From: Glebionis coronaria
Lineage: Eukaryota > Streptophyta > Magnoliopsida > Asterales > Asteraceae
Length of the DNA stretch: 64,000 bases
Direction of reading: 5' to 3'
Assembly (NCBI GenBank): GCA_025667525.1
Contig: CM046875.1
Span: 207,262,271 to 207,326,270, forward strand
Position 1 is the first letter of the stretch, and each line of letters starts with the position of its first letter. The position numbers and the translations under genes were made by a program. The notes below the pieces were generated by a model that was not told the origin of the DNA, searched no databases, and saw only the letters and a list, made by a program, of their open reading frames with translations. Below are positions 48,382-59,381 of the stretch, in pieces.

Positions 48382-51145
48382 TTAGTTAATAGGGAACGTG
48401 GTGAGGGATGGAATCATCTCCTGAGAGATGTCCTCACCAAAGTACAACTTCACTCGTTGGCCATTCACCTTAAAATTAGGTCCATTAGGTTGAGCGAGCT
48501 CGAGAGTACCATATGGAAAAATTTGGGCAATGGTTAATGGGTCGGACCAACGAGATTTCAGCTTGCCCGAAAAGATTTTCAACCGAGAGTTAAAGAGTAA
48601 AACTTTGTCTCCAACTTGGAACTCTCGGTTCTTAATCTTAGAGTCGTGAATGAGCTTAGTCTTCTCCTTATAGATCAAAGAATTTTCATAAGCCTCATTA
48701 CGGAGTTCATTCAGCTCATTGAGTTGGATCTTGCGTAGGTCACCGACTTTGTTGATATCAAAATTAGCCCATTTCAAGGCCCAGTAAGCGTTGTGCTCCA
48801 ACTCAATGGGGAGGTGGCATGCTTTCCCGTACACGAGACGATATGTTTACAACCAATCGGAGTCTTGTATGCGGTACGAAAAGCCCACAAAGCATCATCA
48901 AGTTTATCAGCCCATGAGGCATGATGCTCTCCCACGGTTCTTTCAAGAATTCGCTTTAATCCTTGGTTAGATATTTCAGCCTGGCCATTAGTTTGTGGGT
49001 GGTAGGCGGTGGAAAGACGATGATTTACACCATACTTAGCCATGACTCTTGCGAACTGTTCATTGCAAAAATGAGTCCCGCGATCACTAATAATGGCACG
49101 AGGCACACCGAATCTAGCGAACAACGACTTCAAAAATTTACAAACCACCCTTGCGTCATTAGTGGGTAAAGCTTTGGCTTCAACCCATTTGGAGATGTAG
49201 TCAACGGCTACAAGGATGTATTTGTTTCCTTTAGATGAAGGGAATGGCCCCATAAAGTCGATACCCCAAACATCAAAGATTTCACATTCTTGAATGAAAT
49301 TCTGAGGCATCTCGTCTTTATGTGTGATCTTGCCTTGTTTTTGGCAAGCATCACATCGTTTAACCATCTCGTGAGCATCACGGTAAATGGTGGGCCAATA
49401 AAATCCCGAGTCAAACACTTTTTTGGCGGTGTAGTTGGGACCAAAGTGACCACCGGTGGGTCCTTTGTGGCAAGCGTCAAGGATTTCTAAAGCTGCCGGT
49501 CCATCAACACATCGGCGAATAATCAAATCAGCACATTGTTTGAAAAGATACGGGTCATCCCAAAAGTAAGTCTTAATGTCTTTGAAGAACTTCTTCTTTT
49601 GTTGGGATGTTAGCCCGTCAACGAGAATTCCACCCGCCAAGTAGTTTGCAATGTCCACAAACCACGGGGTTTCATCAGAAGTCGAGTTGATAGACATTAA
49701 GGTCTCCAGGGGAAAAGAGTCATTGATCTCTTTGTTCAGATGATTCCCTTGGTAAGGATCCTCAAGTCTACTAAGATGATCCGCGGCTAGGTTTTCAGCT
49801 CCTTTTTTATCCCGAATTTCGATTTTAAATTCTTGGAGTAGCAAAACCCAGCGAAGAAGTCTAGGTTTGGAATCTTGTTTAGTCAACAAGTACTTCAACG
49901 CGGAATGATCGGTATAAACGATTGTGGTGGAAAGGACAAGATAGGGGCGGAACTTTTCAAAGGCATAGACAACAGCTAAAAGCTCTTTTTTGGTTGTCGT
50001 GTAATGCAATTGAGCCCCCGTCATTGTCTTGCTAGCGTAATGGATCGGTTGGAAGTGTTTGTTCACTCTTTGGCCCAAAATCGCTCCAATAGCAAAGTCA
50101 CTAGCATCGCACATTAACTCGAAGGGAAGCTCCCAATTTGGGGTAACCAAGACGGGTGCCTTAGTTAGCTTATCCTTAAGCAAGTTGAAGGCTTCAATAC
50201 ACTCTTTGGAAAAGATAAAAGGAGTATCTTTTTCCAAGAGGTGGGTCATCGGGCGAGCGATTTTAGAAAAATCTTTGATGAAACGACGGTAGAAACCCGC
50301 ATGACCAAGGAAACTTCTCACACCCTTCACGGTTGAATGTGGAGGCAACTTAGAAATAAAATCGACTTTAGCACGGTCCACTTCAAGACCGGCTTTGGAG
50401 ATCTTGTGTCCTAGCACGATGCCCTCTTTTACCATGAAATGGCATTTTTCCCAATTAAGAACAAGGCGAGTGTCTTCACACCGCTTAAGCATACGTTCTA
50501 AATTGGCAAGGCAAGCAGAGAAAGAATCGCCATAAACCGAGAAATCATCCATGAATACTTCCATAGTTTCTTCAACCATGTCATGAAAGATAGCCATCAT
50601 ACACCTTTGGAACGTCCCAGGAGCATTGCAAAAACCAAAAGGCATACGTTTGTAAGCAAATGTTCCATAGGGACAAGTGAATGTGGTCTTTTCTTGGTCT
50701 TTGGGATCGATGGGAATTTGAAAATACCCGGAGAAACCGTCTAAGAAGCAGTAATAGTCATTACCAGCTAGACGCTCGAGCATTTGATCCATGAATGGAA
50801 GAGGGAAGTGATCTTTTCTCGTGGCATCATTGAGTTTGCGATAGTGAATACAAACTCTCCACCAGTAACGAGACGAGTGGGAATCAACTCGTTGTGTTCA
50901 TTGGAAACAACGGTTATTCCGCCCTTCTTGGGCACACAATGGACGGGACTTACCCAAGGCGAATCCGAAATAGGGTAAATCAAGCCGGCATCTAAAAGTT
51001 TGATAACCTCTTGTTTGATGAAGTCATGAATACGAGGATTAACCCTTCTTTGGCTCTGGATTGCGGGTTTAAAGTCATCTTCCATGAGAATCTTGTGAGT
51101 ACAAAAGTTCGGATCAATTCCGGATATCGGAAATTTTCCAAGCAA
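48382..51145 (-). pseudogene. Element C pol: RT, RNase H, integrase (three frame breaks)
   Basis: Athila-type Pol without chromodomain. The N-terminal RT part (51145-50768) has GLIYPISDSPW and VPKKGG. The main frame (50792-48774) has RT catalytic [10 protein letters not shown] about 80 residues in, RNase H LMCDASDF near 227 with YTDHSAL and AADHLSRLE. Integrase zinc residues run from [10 protein letters not shown] to CDACQKQG. The triad lies at [10 protein letters not shown] (about 510), [10 protein letters not shown] (about 567) and GQAEISNQ (about 603). The C-terminal frame (48834-48382) has the integrase tail with [10 protein letters not shown]. The frames do not join: breaks lie near 51120, 50865 and 48845. 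Active-site residues seen are intact, so the damage is by small indels. It would once have supplied RT and integrase, possibly also for D-type elements. Confidence 0.92.
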
Positions 51146-53288
51146 TTGCCTTCTTATGATCTTTAAGCACGGCGATGAGGCAACATTTTTCGTCTTCTTT
51201 CAAGTCCTTCGCAATGATGACGAGCGACTTCTTATTTTCTTCAAGGAACACGTACTTGAGATGGGGCGGTAACTCCTTAAGTTCTAAATCCGGAGGATTT
51301 TCGATGAGAGGCGTTTTCAAAGTCGGAGCATCGATAGCAATAACCGTGGGAGATGGTGGAGAAAGATTGTCTTCTTTGAGAAGGTTTTCAATGAGGCGAA
51401 GATCTTCATCCCAATCGATGGGAGAATCGTCATTTGCTAAATTCACATCTCCCATGGTGGCTTCCAAATCTTTCCAAAGGAAATCACTTTCTCCAAATAG
51501 AGATAGTGATGAATCAATAGAGGAAACGGTCTCAACATTGGGAGGAGAGGTAGGAATACTTTTACAAGCATCTTTGAAGTGTTCTTCACAAGCCTCATCA
51601 AGAACGTCAATACAATTAACACTCTCGTTAGAATAAGGTTGTTTAGAAAGCTTTCCCATGTTGAAAACAATTTTATCGTCACCCACTCTCATGATAAGCT
51701 CACCAGCTTCAACATCGATGAGAGTGCGACCGGTCCTCAAGAATGGACGACCAACGATCAATGGCACATGATGGTCCATGTCGTAGTCAACGACCACGAA
51801 ATCGGCAGGAAAAGTGAATTTGTCGACTCCTACAAAGATGTCTTCGGCTATCCCCACTGGATAAGCAACCGTACGATTAGCTAATTCCAAAGTCATTTTA
51901 GTGGGGACTAGCTCAGGGAGAGATAATTGCTTCCAAACGCTTAAGGGCATTAAGTTAATACTGGCACCTAGATCGGCTAGGGCCATGCAATTCTCTACTC
52001 TCGGGAAGTTGCAAGGGATTAAGAAACGACCCGGATCACCAAGCTTGGTTGACAATTTCCTTAAGAGCACTGCAGAGCAATTCTCATTAAGTTGGGTATT
52101 AGCAATATCAAGAAGCTTCTCCTTGTCGCTAAGAAGATCTTCGAACATTTTCGCGTATTTAGGCATGTGAGCGAGAGCCTCAGCGAAGGAGATGTTGAAA
52201 TTCAATTGTTTAAACATTTTAAGGAAGTTCGAAACCTGAATATCGTCCTTGCTTTTAAGCTTTTCTTTCCTCAACCTTGAGGGATAAGGTATATCGGCAG
52301 AAGAGGAAGGCTTTGGGATCGAAGGATCACTCACATCCTTGGGTGAAGGAGGGGTAGAAGTAAGAGGTGGAGAAATTGGGGAAGTAGAAGGATGAGGAAT
52401 AGGAGCAGGTGACTCGTTTTCCTTAGTCACAATCATCGGTGGAGGTATAGGAAGCTCGGGTTCCTTGGTACCTTTGCCACTGCGAGTGGTGATTGCTTTC
52501 ATTTCCCCTCTTGGATTCGCAACGGTGTTACTCGGAAGAGTACCCGAAGAAGAGGGTTGATTACCTTGGAAGAAACTAGCCATCATGTTCCTTAAGTCAT
52601 TCGTTTGACTTGCCAAAGTATTTCTCATATCAGCTCTCAGATCATTTCCTTGTTTCACCATGTCTGCTTTCAAGTTGAGAACTTCCCGCTGGAGATTGTC
52701 CACGATCACATCATTAGTCCTCATGTAGGTTCCAATATCTTGAGGTAATGTGGTGGGTTGGTTGGGAGGAGCATTGTAGGTGGGTGGTTGATAAGCAGGT
52801 TGTTGGTAAACTTGGTTGTTTCGTTGAGGTGGATATGGTTGTTTGTGAGGTGGTATGTATGGTGCACGAGGTTGTTGTTGTTGTTGAGGAGGGCGATTAA
52901 GGTTTTGTTGTGGGTTTGGGTTGTTAGGAGGAAAACCGGGTGGTGAGAGAAAGTTGTTCGAGCGGTAGCTAAGCAAGTTGCGGTCACCTTGAGGACGAGC
53001 TTGATAAGTGGCCTGAGGATAGGTACCGTATACTGCATTCACATTCTCAGAAGGATAGTCTTGGGTGGCGGTACAAGTGGTGTAAGAGTGAGGACCCCCG
53101 CATATTTCACATGGTTGGCTTATAGCATTGACTTGAGCGTCGTGAGCGTTTTTAGCATTGATGCTGTTGGTGTTGTTAGCGGTGTGGGTAACAAGCGATT
53201 CAAGAAGTGTAGTAATTTTGTCAAGTCGCTTGTCGCTGTCACTAGTACTAGCACTAGCGACATTGGTTCGCACACTCTTGGTTTGCAC
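51114..53288 (-). CDS. Element C gag C-terminal part and aspartic protease
   Basis: 724 open codons after the gag stop at 53313-53315. Zinc knuckle C60-C63-H67-C72 (CX2CX3HX4C), Pro/Gln-rich linker with PPQQQQQP, coiled region with repeated DLR words, TRSGKG segment, PYPSRLRKEK. The protease has LADLGASINLMP near 437 and IVGRPFLRTG near 515. Then an acidic linker leads to RT, with the frame lost near 51120. Open as it stands but part of a broken polyprotein, so it is best regarded as a remnant. The same order up to the protease is found in D; after it the two diverge completely. Confidence 0.85.
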   Translation of the reverse strand: MQTKSVRTNVASASTSDSDKRLDKITTLLESLVTHTANNTNSINAKNAHDAQVNAISQPCEICGGPHSYTTCTATQDYPSENVNAVYGTYPQATYQARPQGDRNLLSYRSNNFLSPPGFPPNNPNPQQNLNRPPQQQQQPRAPYIPPHKQPYPPQRNNQVYQQPAYQPPTYNAPPNQPTTLPQDIGTYMRTNDVIVDNLQREVLNLKADMVKQGNDLRADMRNTLASQTNDLRNMMASFFQGNQPSSSGTLPSNTVANPRGEMKAITTRSGKGTKEPELPIPPPMIVTKENESPAPIPHPSTSPISPPLTSTPPSPKDVSDPSIPKPSSSADIPYPSRLRKEKLKSKDDIQVSNFLKMFKQLNFNISFAEALAHMPKYAKMFEDLLSDKEKLLDIANTQLNENCSAVLLRKLSTKLGDPGRFLIPCNFPRVENCMALADLGASINLMPLSVWKQLSLPELVPTKMTLELANRTVAYPVGIAEDIFVGVDKFTFPADFVVVDYDMDHHVPLIVGRPFLRTGRTLIDVEAGELIMRVGDDKIVFNMGKLSKQPYSNESVNCIDVLDEACEEHFKDACKSIPTSPPNVETVSSIDSSLSLFGESDFLWKDLEATMGDVNLANDDSPIDWDEDLRLIENLLKEDNLSPPSPTVIAIDAPTLKTPLIENPPDLELKELPPHLKYVFLEENKKSLVIIAKDLKEDEKCCLIAVLKDHKKAIAWKISDIRN

Positions 53289-53312
53289 ACGAGACTTATT
53301 TTCATTAATATC

Positions 53313-54071
53313 CTAAGCGGCATTGGAAGTCTTAGCCAAAATATTACCCCCCGAGGCACTGTTTAGTGAATCTTGGTCATTCATGCTTAAACCATTATAA
53401 AAGGTATTAATTTGGTGCACTTTGGTAAAACCATGTTGTGGGCATTTTCTTAAAAGATCTTTGAAACGATCCTAAGATTCACTAAAAGACTCATCGTACT
53501 TTTGTTCAAAATTAATGATTTCATTCCGCAAAGCGGTAGTACGAGAGGGTGGGAAAAAGTAGTTGATAAATTTGGTCTCCAAATCCGTCCACGTAAGAAT
53601 ACTTTGTGGCGGTTCCTTAGCAAGCCAATGCCGGGCTTGTCACTCTAAAGAAAAGGGAAAGAGTTGTAAACGGATTACCTCTTGTGGAACACCATTGAAT
53701 TTGACCGTATTCGTGAGTTGTAGAAATCTCTTGATGTGGTCATGTGGATCATAAATGGTACGCCCCAAGAATGGTTGAGCAGAGACCATCTAGATAAAGC
53801 CGGATTTGAGCTCAAAGTTGTTGGCTGCAATCGTGGGTATGATAATTGGATCATTGTTGCCCTCCACATGGGCTTGCAGAAGTTCAATCATCGGGCGATT
53901 GTCCGGTAGAGGCTCATTGTTGTTGTTATTAATGTTGTTAAGAGGTGGGTTGTTATTGTTGTTGTTATTATTGTTGTTGAGAGGTGGGTTATTGTTGTTA
54001 TTGTGTACACCGGCCATGTCTAAGTCTTCGAGAGGCTCGGGCTCTTGATAAGACGTCGATCGTGTACGCAT
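53313..54071 (-). pseudogene. Element C gag N-terminal part (several stops)
   Basis: Starts MRTRSTSYQEPEP, then Asn runs, then IELLQAHVEGNNDP. Stops follow near 53790 (TAG), 53640 (TGA) and 53473 (TAG, at a position that is Trp in D), and finally TAG at 53313-53315. Between them the usual Gag motifs remain readable (DPHDHIKRF, FFPPSRTTALRNE, RKCPQHGF, FYNGL). Three of the four stops could arise from C:G to T:A changes. Confidence 0.85.
53915..54004. repeat. GTT/ATT microsatellite-like repeat in C gag
   Basis: Runs of GTT and ATT separated by AGAGGTGGGTT, repeated twice. It encodes poly-Asn stretches split by Pro-Pro-Leu on the minus strand. Confidence 0.85.
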
Positions 54072-54270
54072 GCACCTGCAAAAGAACTAACAAAGCAAAC
54101 AAGAAATATTTTTGGTTTTTATGGTTTTTTAATTTTTATTTTTTTTGTATTTTTGAAAATTTTATATTTTTTAGGATTTTTGAAAATTTATATGAAAAAG
54201 TAACGTTCACGGTGAACGGATCCCAAAATCCAAGTTCTCACAAAAAACTGTTGATCTTAACGAGAAGAGC
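54072..54270 (-). other. Element C leader (short)
   Basis: Only about 200 bp between the inner PBS and gag. The block shared by A, D and E is missing. Confidence 0.65.
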
Positions 54271-54284
54271 CGGCAGCGGCGCCA
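54271..54284 (-). other. Inner (second) primer-binding site of element C
   Basis: Sense TGGCGCCGCTGCCG, 2 nt after an LTR-like end TGTATCA. It sits 0.8 kb inside the outer PBS. Confidence 0.8.
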
Positions 54285-54286
54285 TT

Positions 54287-55100
54287 TGATACATGTTTTG
54301 CAACCGAGTATGAAAGTTCGTTGAACCGATCTCTTCGGATTGATCACCGGTTAAATGTGCGACTCAGTTGTTTTCGGTAAAGAACAATATTTTTGGTTTT
54401 GGTAAAATAAATGTGCAAGACTTAAAAATAAAGGACAAGTGATTAAAACTAAAACTAGTTGAAACGTAAACGGTGCAATATTTAAAACCTTGGAAAGTAA
54501 ATGACGAGAAATTAAATGACGTAAAATTAAAACTTAACGAAAAGTAAATTGACAATTAAATAAAAATGCAAAACGAAACTAAAATAAAACGAGAACAATT
54601 GACACTTTAACAAAATATTAAAACAAAACAAAACATCCAATCGGAATACACCTGATCGGAATCCAATCGGAATCCGATCGGAATGTACCCATCGGAAAGG
54701 CTGCTGATCGGAATGTGCAAAATGGACATAATCGGAATGTAGATAAAAAATGGTGCAATCGGAATATAAAAGGAAAACAGATCGGAATGTTGTAAAATAG
54801 CAAACAATCGGAATGTGGTAAATCGTCCAGATCAGAATGTGACAAAACTGCTCAGATCGGAATATTACATGAAGAATCAAATCGGAATGTCAACAAAGCA
54901 TGTAATCGGAATACCATGAAACCCTTTTCCGATCAGCAGATCGGAATAAAGGGGGGCTGCTCGGAATGATGCAATCGGAAAGGGGTTTTCCCTTTCCGGT
55001 TTGTGTGTGATTCGAAATAAGTAAGTAATAAGCTATTTGTGTGTGATTTGAGGTAATGTGTGTGATTTGTGTGTGATGCAATCGGAATATAAGGGGTTTT
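54287..55100 (-). repeat. Partial LTR of a related but different Athila family, between the two PBSs
   Basis: Sense end ACATGTATCA like the C LTR, with the same TCGGAA-word array (about 18 copies), but otherwise poorly alignable to it. Cut off before any promoter. It is the 3' portion (R-U5 side) of an LTR. Confidence 0.75.
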
Positions 55101-55117
55101 CCCCGGCAGCGGCGCCA
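55101..55117 (-). other. Outer primer-binding site of element C
   Basis: Sense TGGCGCCGCTGCCGGGG, 2 nt after the 5' LTR. Confidence 0.85.
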
Positions 55118-55119
55118 TT

Positions 55120-56857
55120 TGATACATGCGTTTTTGTATGGGTTCAGATTTAGTTCTCGGTATCTCCTCGAATTGATCACGGTTCTAAGTGGAATGATTT
55201 GTTCTTGGTTAATAAAAGGTGTTGGTTTGTTTATCTATTTTAAACTAATAGCAATTAAATATAAATGTCGTTGAGTGAAAAGAGTTTTAAAGATTAGACT
55301 AAAATAACGAGTTGAAAATAAATGTTTGAAAACTTAAAGGCAAAATTAGAAAAATGCTTGAACATCTAATAAAACTAATACTTAAAAACTTTGTAAAAAC
55401 GAAAAACTAAATCCGTCGGAAAGTTGTCAAATCGGAATCCCTGGTCGGAATAGGCTAATCGGAATAAGCACATACCAAATCGGAATATATTCCGATCATC
55501 TGATCGGAATGTAAACAAGCCCCACAGTCGGAATAATTGAAAATAACCAAATCGGAATATTCAAAATTAAATCAAATCGGAATGCTTTAAAATTGACTCC
55601 AATCGGAATGTTTAAATAAGTGCAAATCGGAATGTCACGAAAGCTCACAATCGGAATAAACCAAAACACCCAAATTGGAATCCACTAAAACCCTATTCCG
55701 ATCTGACTTATCGGAATGTGAAGACTGCCACAATCAGAATACGAAAACCCTTTTCCGATCTAATGATCGGAAAGAGGGTGCTGTGCTCGGAATAACCCAA
55801 CCGGAAAAGGGTTTATACCCTTTCCGATTTACCCCTTTGATCCGAAAACAATAAGCAAGGTGATAAGCTATGGGAATAAGCCAACACCAAAACTAGCACG
55901 AATCTAAAATGAATCGGATCCAATAAGCTCAAATAACAAGTTATCTAAACTTAAATTAAGCAAACTTTTGAATCAAACCATAAAAAGATGAACTTTTTAA
56001 GAAAAACTTATAAAAAGGTAAATAAGCTAAACAAATAAATAAGCCAATAAGCACAAAGATCTTAAAGCTTATTCATATGATAACTTAAATAAACATAAAA
56101 AGATCAACTTTTTAAGCACGAAAACATAGATGAACAACACGTATCATAAGTAATTCGTACCAAAAGTGAATCAAAATCAAAGAAAGGTAGAAAGAGAATA
56201 AAGATTAAAAGCTTAAACTTAAACTTGATTAATGAAATTAACAATACAAAGGTTTAATCTTGAAAGATTAAAAGAAAGAGAGATGAAAACTTAGTGAGAG
56301 AAAGTTGAGAACTTTCTCTCTCTAAAACTAGAGAAAATGAAAAATTAAAACTAGAACTAACTAGTCCCCAAAATGGTGAAGTGAAGTCCTATTTATAGGC
56401 GTGTGCTTGTGGGCTTGTGAATGGGCTTTGTTTTTGGGCTTCTTTTCTTCTTTCTTCTTTAGTCTTTACGTTTCTTTAAATAAACGTTTCCGGCTTTGGA
56501 TTTTGAGAAGTGTCGGTGAATAATTCCAACTCGCCTTATAATATTTTATTTAATAGACTCGAGTTCTTCGACATATATGAATCTTCCATCTTTGGCCCTT
56601 TTCTTCGATAAATCTTCAAATAGGCACAATGACTTCAAATCTTTTGCATCTCTTGGACAATAGACTTCGTCTTAAGTCTTTATCTTCGATAAAACCCGTG
56701 CAATCCCATGTTTTCTTCAATATTCATCCGGTTGACTCTGAAAACACAATAAACACAAAAACCACGCATAATTCCAAACAAATGATATTAAACACGCGTT
56801 TGGTCTTGTTTTAGCCAGAAATAAGTGGTAAAAGGATGGGTGTTTTCACACCTATCA
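55120..56857 (-). repeat. Element C 5' LTR
   Basis: 1738 bp counterpart of 32871-34608; TCGGAA array at 55416-55806; terminal hairpin at 56835-56856. Confidence 0.92.
56391..56397 (-). promoter_or_regulatory. Candidate TATA box of element C 5' LTR
   Basis: Sense GCCTATAAATAGGA; also present in the 3' LTR at 34141-34147. Confidence 0.5.
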
Positions 56858-56862
56858 ACTAG
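56858..56862. repeat. Target-site duplication (ACTAG), right of element C
   Basis: One transition away from ACCAG at 32866-32870. Confidence 0.75.
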
Positions 56863-59381
56863 CAGTATGTCATCCCCATATTTATTAATAAAAAGAGTAG
56901 GATCAATAGAACCTTTGGAGAATCCTTTCGAGACCAAGAAGTTGGATAGTTCTTAGTACCATGCCATTGGAGCTTGTTTAAGTCCATATACTGCCTTCTT
57001 GAGACGATAGACTTTGTCAGGGTGATTAGGATCGATGAATCCTTCCGGCTGATTCACATACACTTCTTCCTTCAAATGACAGTTGAGAAAAGCAGTTTTA
57101 ACGTCCATCTGAAAATCGTGAAGCCCTTATGTGCAGCATAAGCGAGGAACATCCTGACAGCTTCCAATCGAGCAACTGGAGCGAATGATTCATCGAAATC
57201 TATCTCTTCTTTTTGATGATACCCCTTAACCACAAGACGAGATTTGTTTTTGATGATGGTTTGTTCTTCATCCAGTTTGTTTTTCCAGATCCATTTGAAA
57301 TATAAAAGCAAAATTCCATAAGGTTTGTCAACAAGTTCCCAAACATTTAGGCGTTCAAACTGATGAATTTCGTCTTGCATTGATTTAATCCACGCATGAT
57401 CAGTCATGGCTTGTTTTATGTTTGTAGGTATAGTTGAACTCACGATAAGTGCATACATACACACATCACCATCGGTGTTGAGTTGCTTGCGTGTTCGAAC
57501 CGGTTGTGAAGGATTTCCAATTACTTGCTCCAATGGATGATCACGAGTCCAATGGTGAGTGGATGGATATCTTTGGTAGAATGTATGCATGTTGGACGGA
57601 TCAACATGTTGAGTAGAAGACTCTCCGACTTCGTGTACCGGTGTACCGAATGGGTTGATAAATTCTTCTTCGTCAGGTTGTGCATCGACTGCTTGATTGT
57701 TGGTTCCTCCTTCAGCATTGATGGTTGGTGATGGTGGTTGTATGATGGTTTCTAGATTTTGTTGAGTATCCAATGGAATAGTCTCTTGAGAAACGGTTGC
57801 TGAAGTAGAGGCAGTTGTGTCTTGTTGATTTTGTTCAGGTGCATCAACAGTATTGACAGCAGAAGGCTTTGACACAACTGGATTGTTTTCATAGTAATAT
57901 TCATCAAACATTGGATCATATAAATCAACCAACTCATTCATTTGTGTCGAATCCGTCGATTCTGCTGTAGGAGTATTTTCTTGACATTCTTGCACGGGAC
58001 GTACACTGTTGTGTGTAGGTGCCATTGCTTGACAATGAGGTGCGGGACTTGAGTTGTTGTGTTCAAGTACCATTTGTGGCAATTCGTCAAATTTCACATG
58101 AATTGTTTCTATGATAATCTTTGTTTTCTTGTTGTAAATTCGATATCCTTTCGACAATGTAGCATACCCCACAAAAATACATGCAACACCTTTTTCTTTC
58201 ATCTTGTCGAGATTCTCACCGTCTTTAAGAATGTAGCATAAAGATCCAAATACGTGAAAGAATTTAACCGTAGGTTTCCTGCCATTGATGATGTGGTAAG
58301 GTGTCTTTTCATGTCTTGGGATGACGAGAGAACGATTTTGAGTATAACATGCAGTTGCAATTGCTTCAGCCCAAAAGAATAGTGGTAATTTTAAAGCAGA
58401 AAGCATTGTTCGAGCTGCCTCTACCAAAGTGTGGTTCCGTCTTTCGACAACACCGTTTTGTTCAAGAGTTCGAGCAATAGACGTTTGATGTTCGATGCCT
58501 TCTTCTTGAAAGTAAGATTGCAAATTCTTGTTCAAAAATTCAGTACCCCTATTCGTTCTTATGGTTAAGACTTGAGCTTGAAGATTGCGTTGTATCATCT
58601 TGAGAAAGTTTTTGAGAACCTCTGGTGTTTCATCTTTGGACCTTAAGAAGAAGGTCCATGTGTATCTAGAGTAATCATCAACAATCACGAGAATATACTT
58701 TTTCCCGTTAATACTCTCTACTCGCATGGGGCCACATAAATCCATGTGTAGAAGTTCCAATCGTCCTTTCAAGCTTGGGGTAGTCTTTGTTTTGAAAGAC
58801 TTCCGTTTTGCTTTCCCGAACTCACAAGAAGAACAAAGATGGTCTTTGACGAATTTTAATTTAGGAAGACCGGTCACAATATCATTCTTCGAAAGCAAGT
58901 TGATGGTGTCAAAGTTGAGATGTGACAATCGTTGATGCCATAACCAAGCTTGAGAGGATGTAGCTTTCGCCATTAAGCACATTGGATTTGTTGAAGATGT
59001 ATCTTGAAGAGTTACTGTGTAGAGATCAGAACCATGAGAACCTGTAAGAAGGTCATTCCCATCGTAGTCTCTAACATAGCAAGTAGTTTTCCGAAAAGCC
59101 ACTTCCAAATCCGCATCACAAAATTGACCAACCGAGAATAAATTGTGATTCAGTCCCTCGACGTAATAAACCCGTTTTATAGTGATATTCCCTTGAACCA
59201 AGTCTCCATATCTGAGTATCGGTGCAAATTGATCATTTCCAAACCGTACCATACCCAGAAACTTCTCCACGAAGTTAATGAGAAGCTTGAGATTTCCCGT
59301 CATGTGCTTTGTGCACCCGGAGTTCATTATGAATAGGATGATTTCGACGAGCTGCAGAAGAATTAGAAGACAATGTAGCAT
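56858..59381 (-). pseudogene. Copia protease end, integrase and first part of RT (broken; catalytic Asp residues replaced)
   Basis: The protease box reads [10 protein letters not shown] near residue 19 of this frame, with Asn where the catalytic Asp is expected. A GAG-pre-integrase and zinc region ([21 protein letters not shown]) leads to the integrase core. The first Asp is in MDLCGPM (about 214). The second site reads RTNRGTEF (about 275) with Asn instead of Asp. The Glu is in NGVVERRN (about 315). A Thr/Gln-rich linker precedes RT ([13 protein letters not shown]). The frame is lost near 57110. Remaining RT codons up to 56858 can be read in other frames with a stop in WY*EL. The other half of RT is at 31879-32870. 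Confidence 0.88.

Larger units (their letters stand above)
32871..56857 (-). mobile_element. Element C: Athila element with full pol, decayed; hosts element D
   Basis: LTRs of equal length (1738 bp) with about 32 substitutions, a 5 bp duplication with one change, and PBS TGGCGCCGCTGCCGGGG on the minus strand. Coding order is gag, Athila zinc knuckle, protease (DLGAS type), RT, RNase H, integrase, then stem-loops, 3' UTR and PPT. Several stops and frameshifts. The 5' side is unusual: between the PBS and the leader lies an 0.8 kb piece of a different, related LTR with its own PBS. Element D is inserted 6 bp inside the 3' LTR boundary. No env-like ORF follows integrase. Confidence 0.92.

Noticed and set aside
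54287..55100. Solo LTR inserted in element C
   Set aside because: It lacks the 5' half of an LTR and any flanking duplication, and carries its own PBS in register with the leader, so it is not a solo-LTR insertion.
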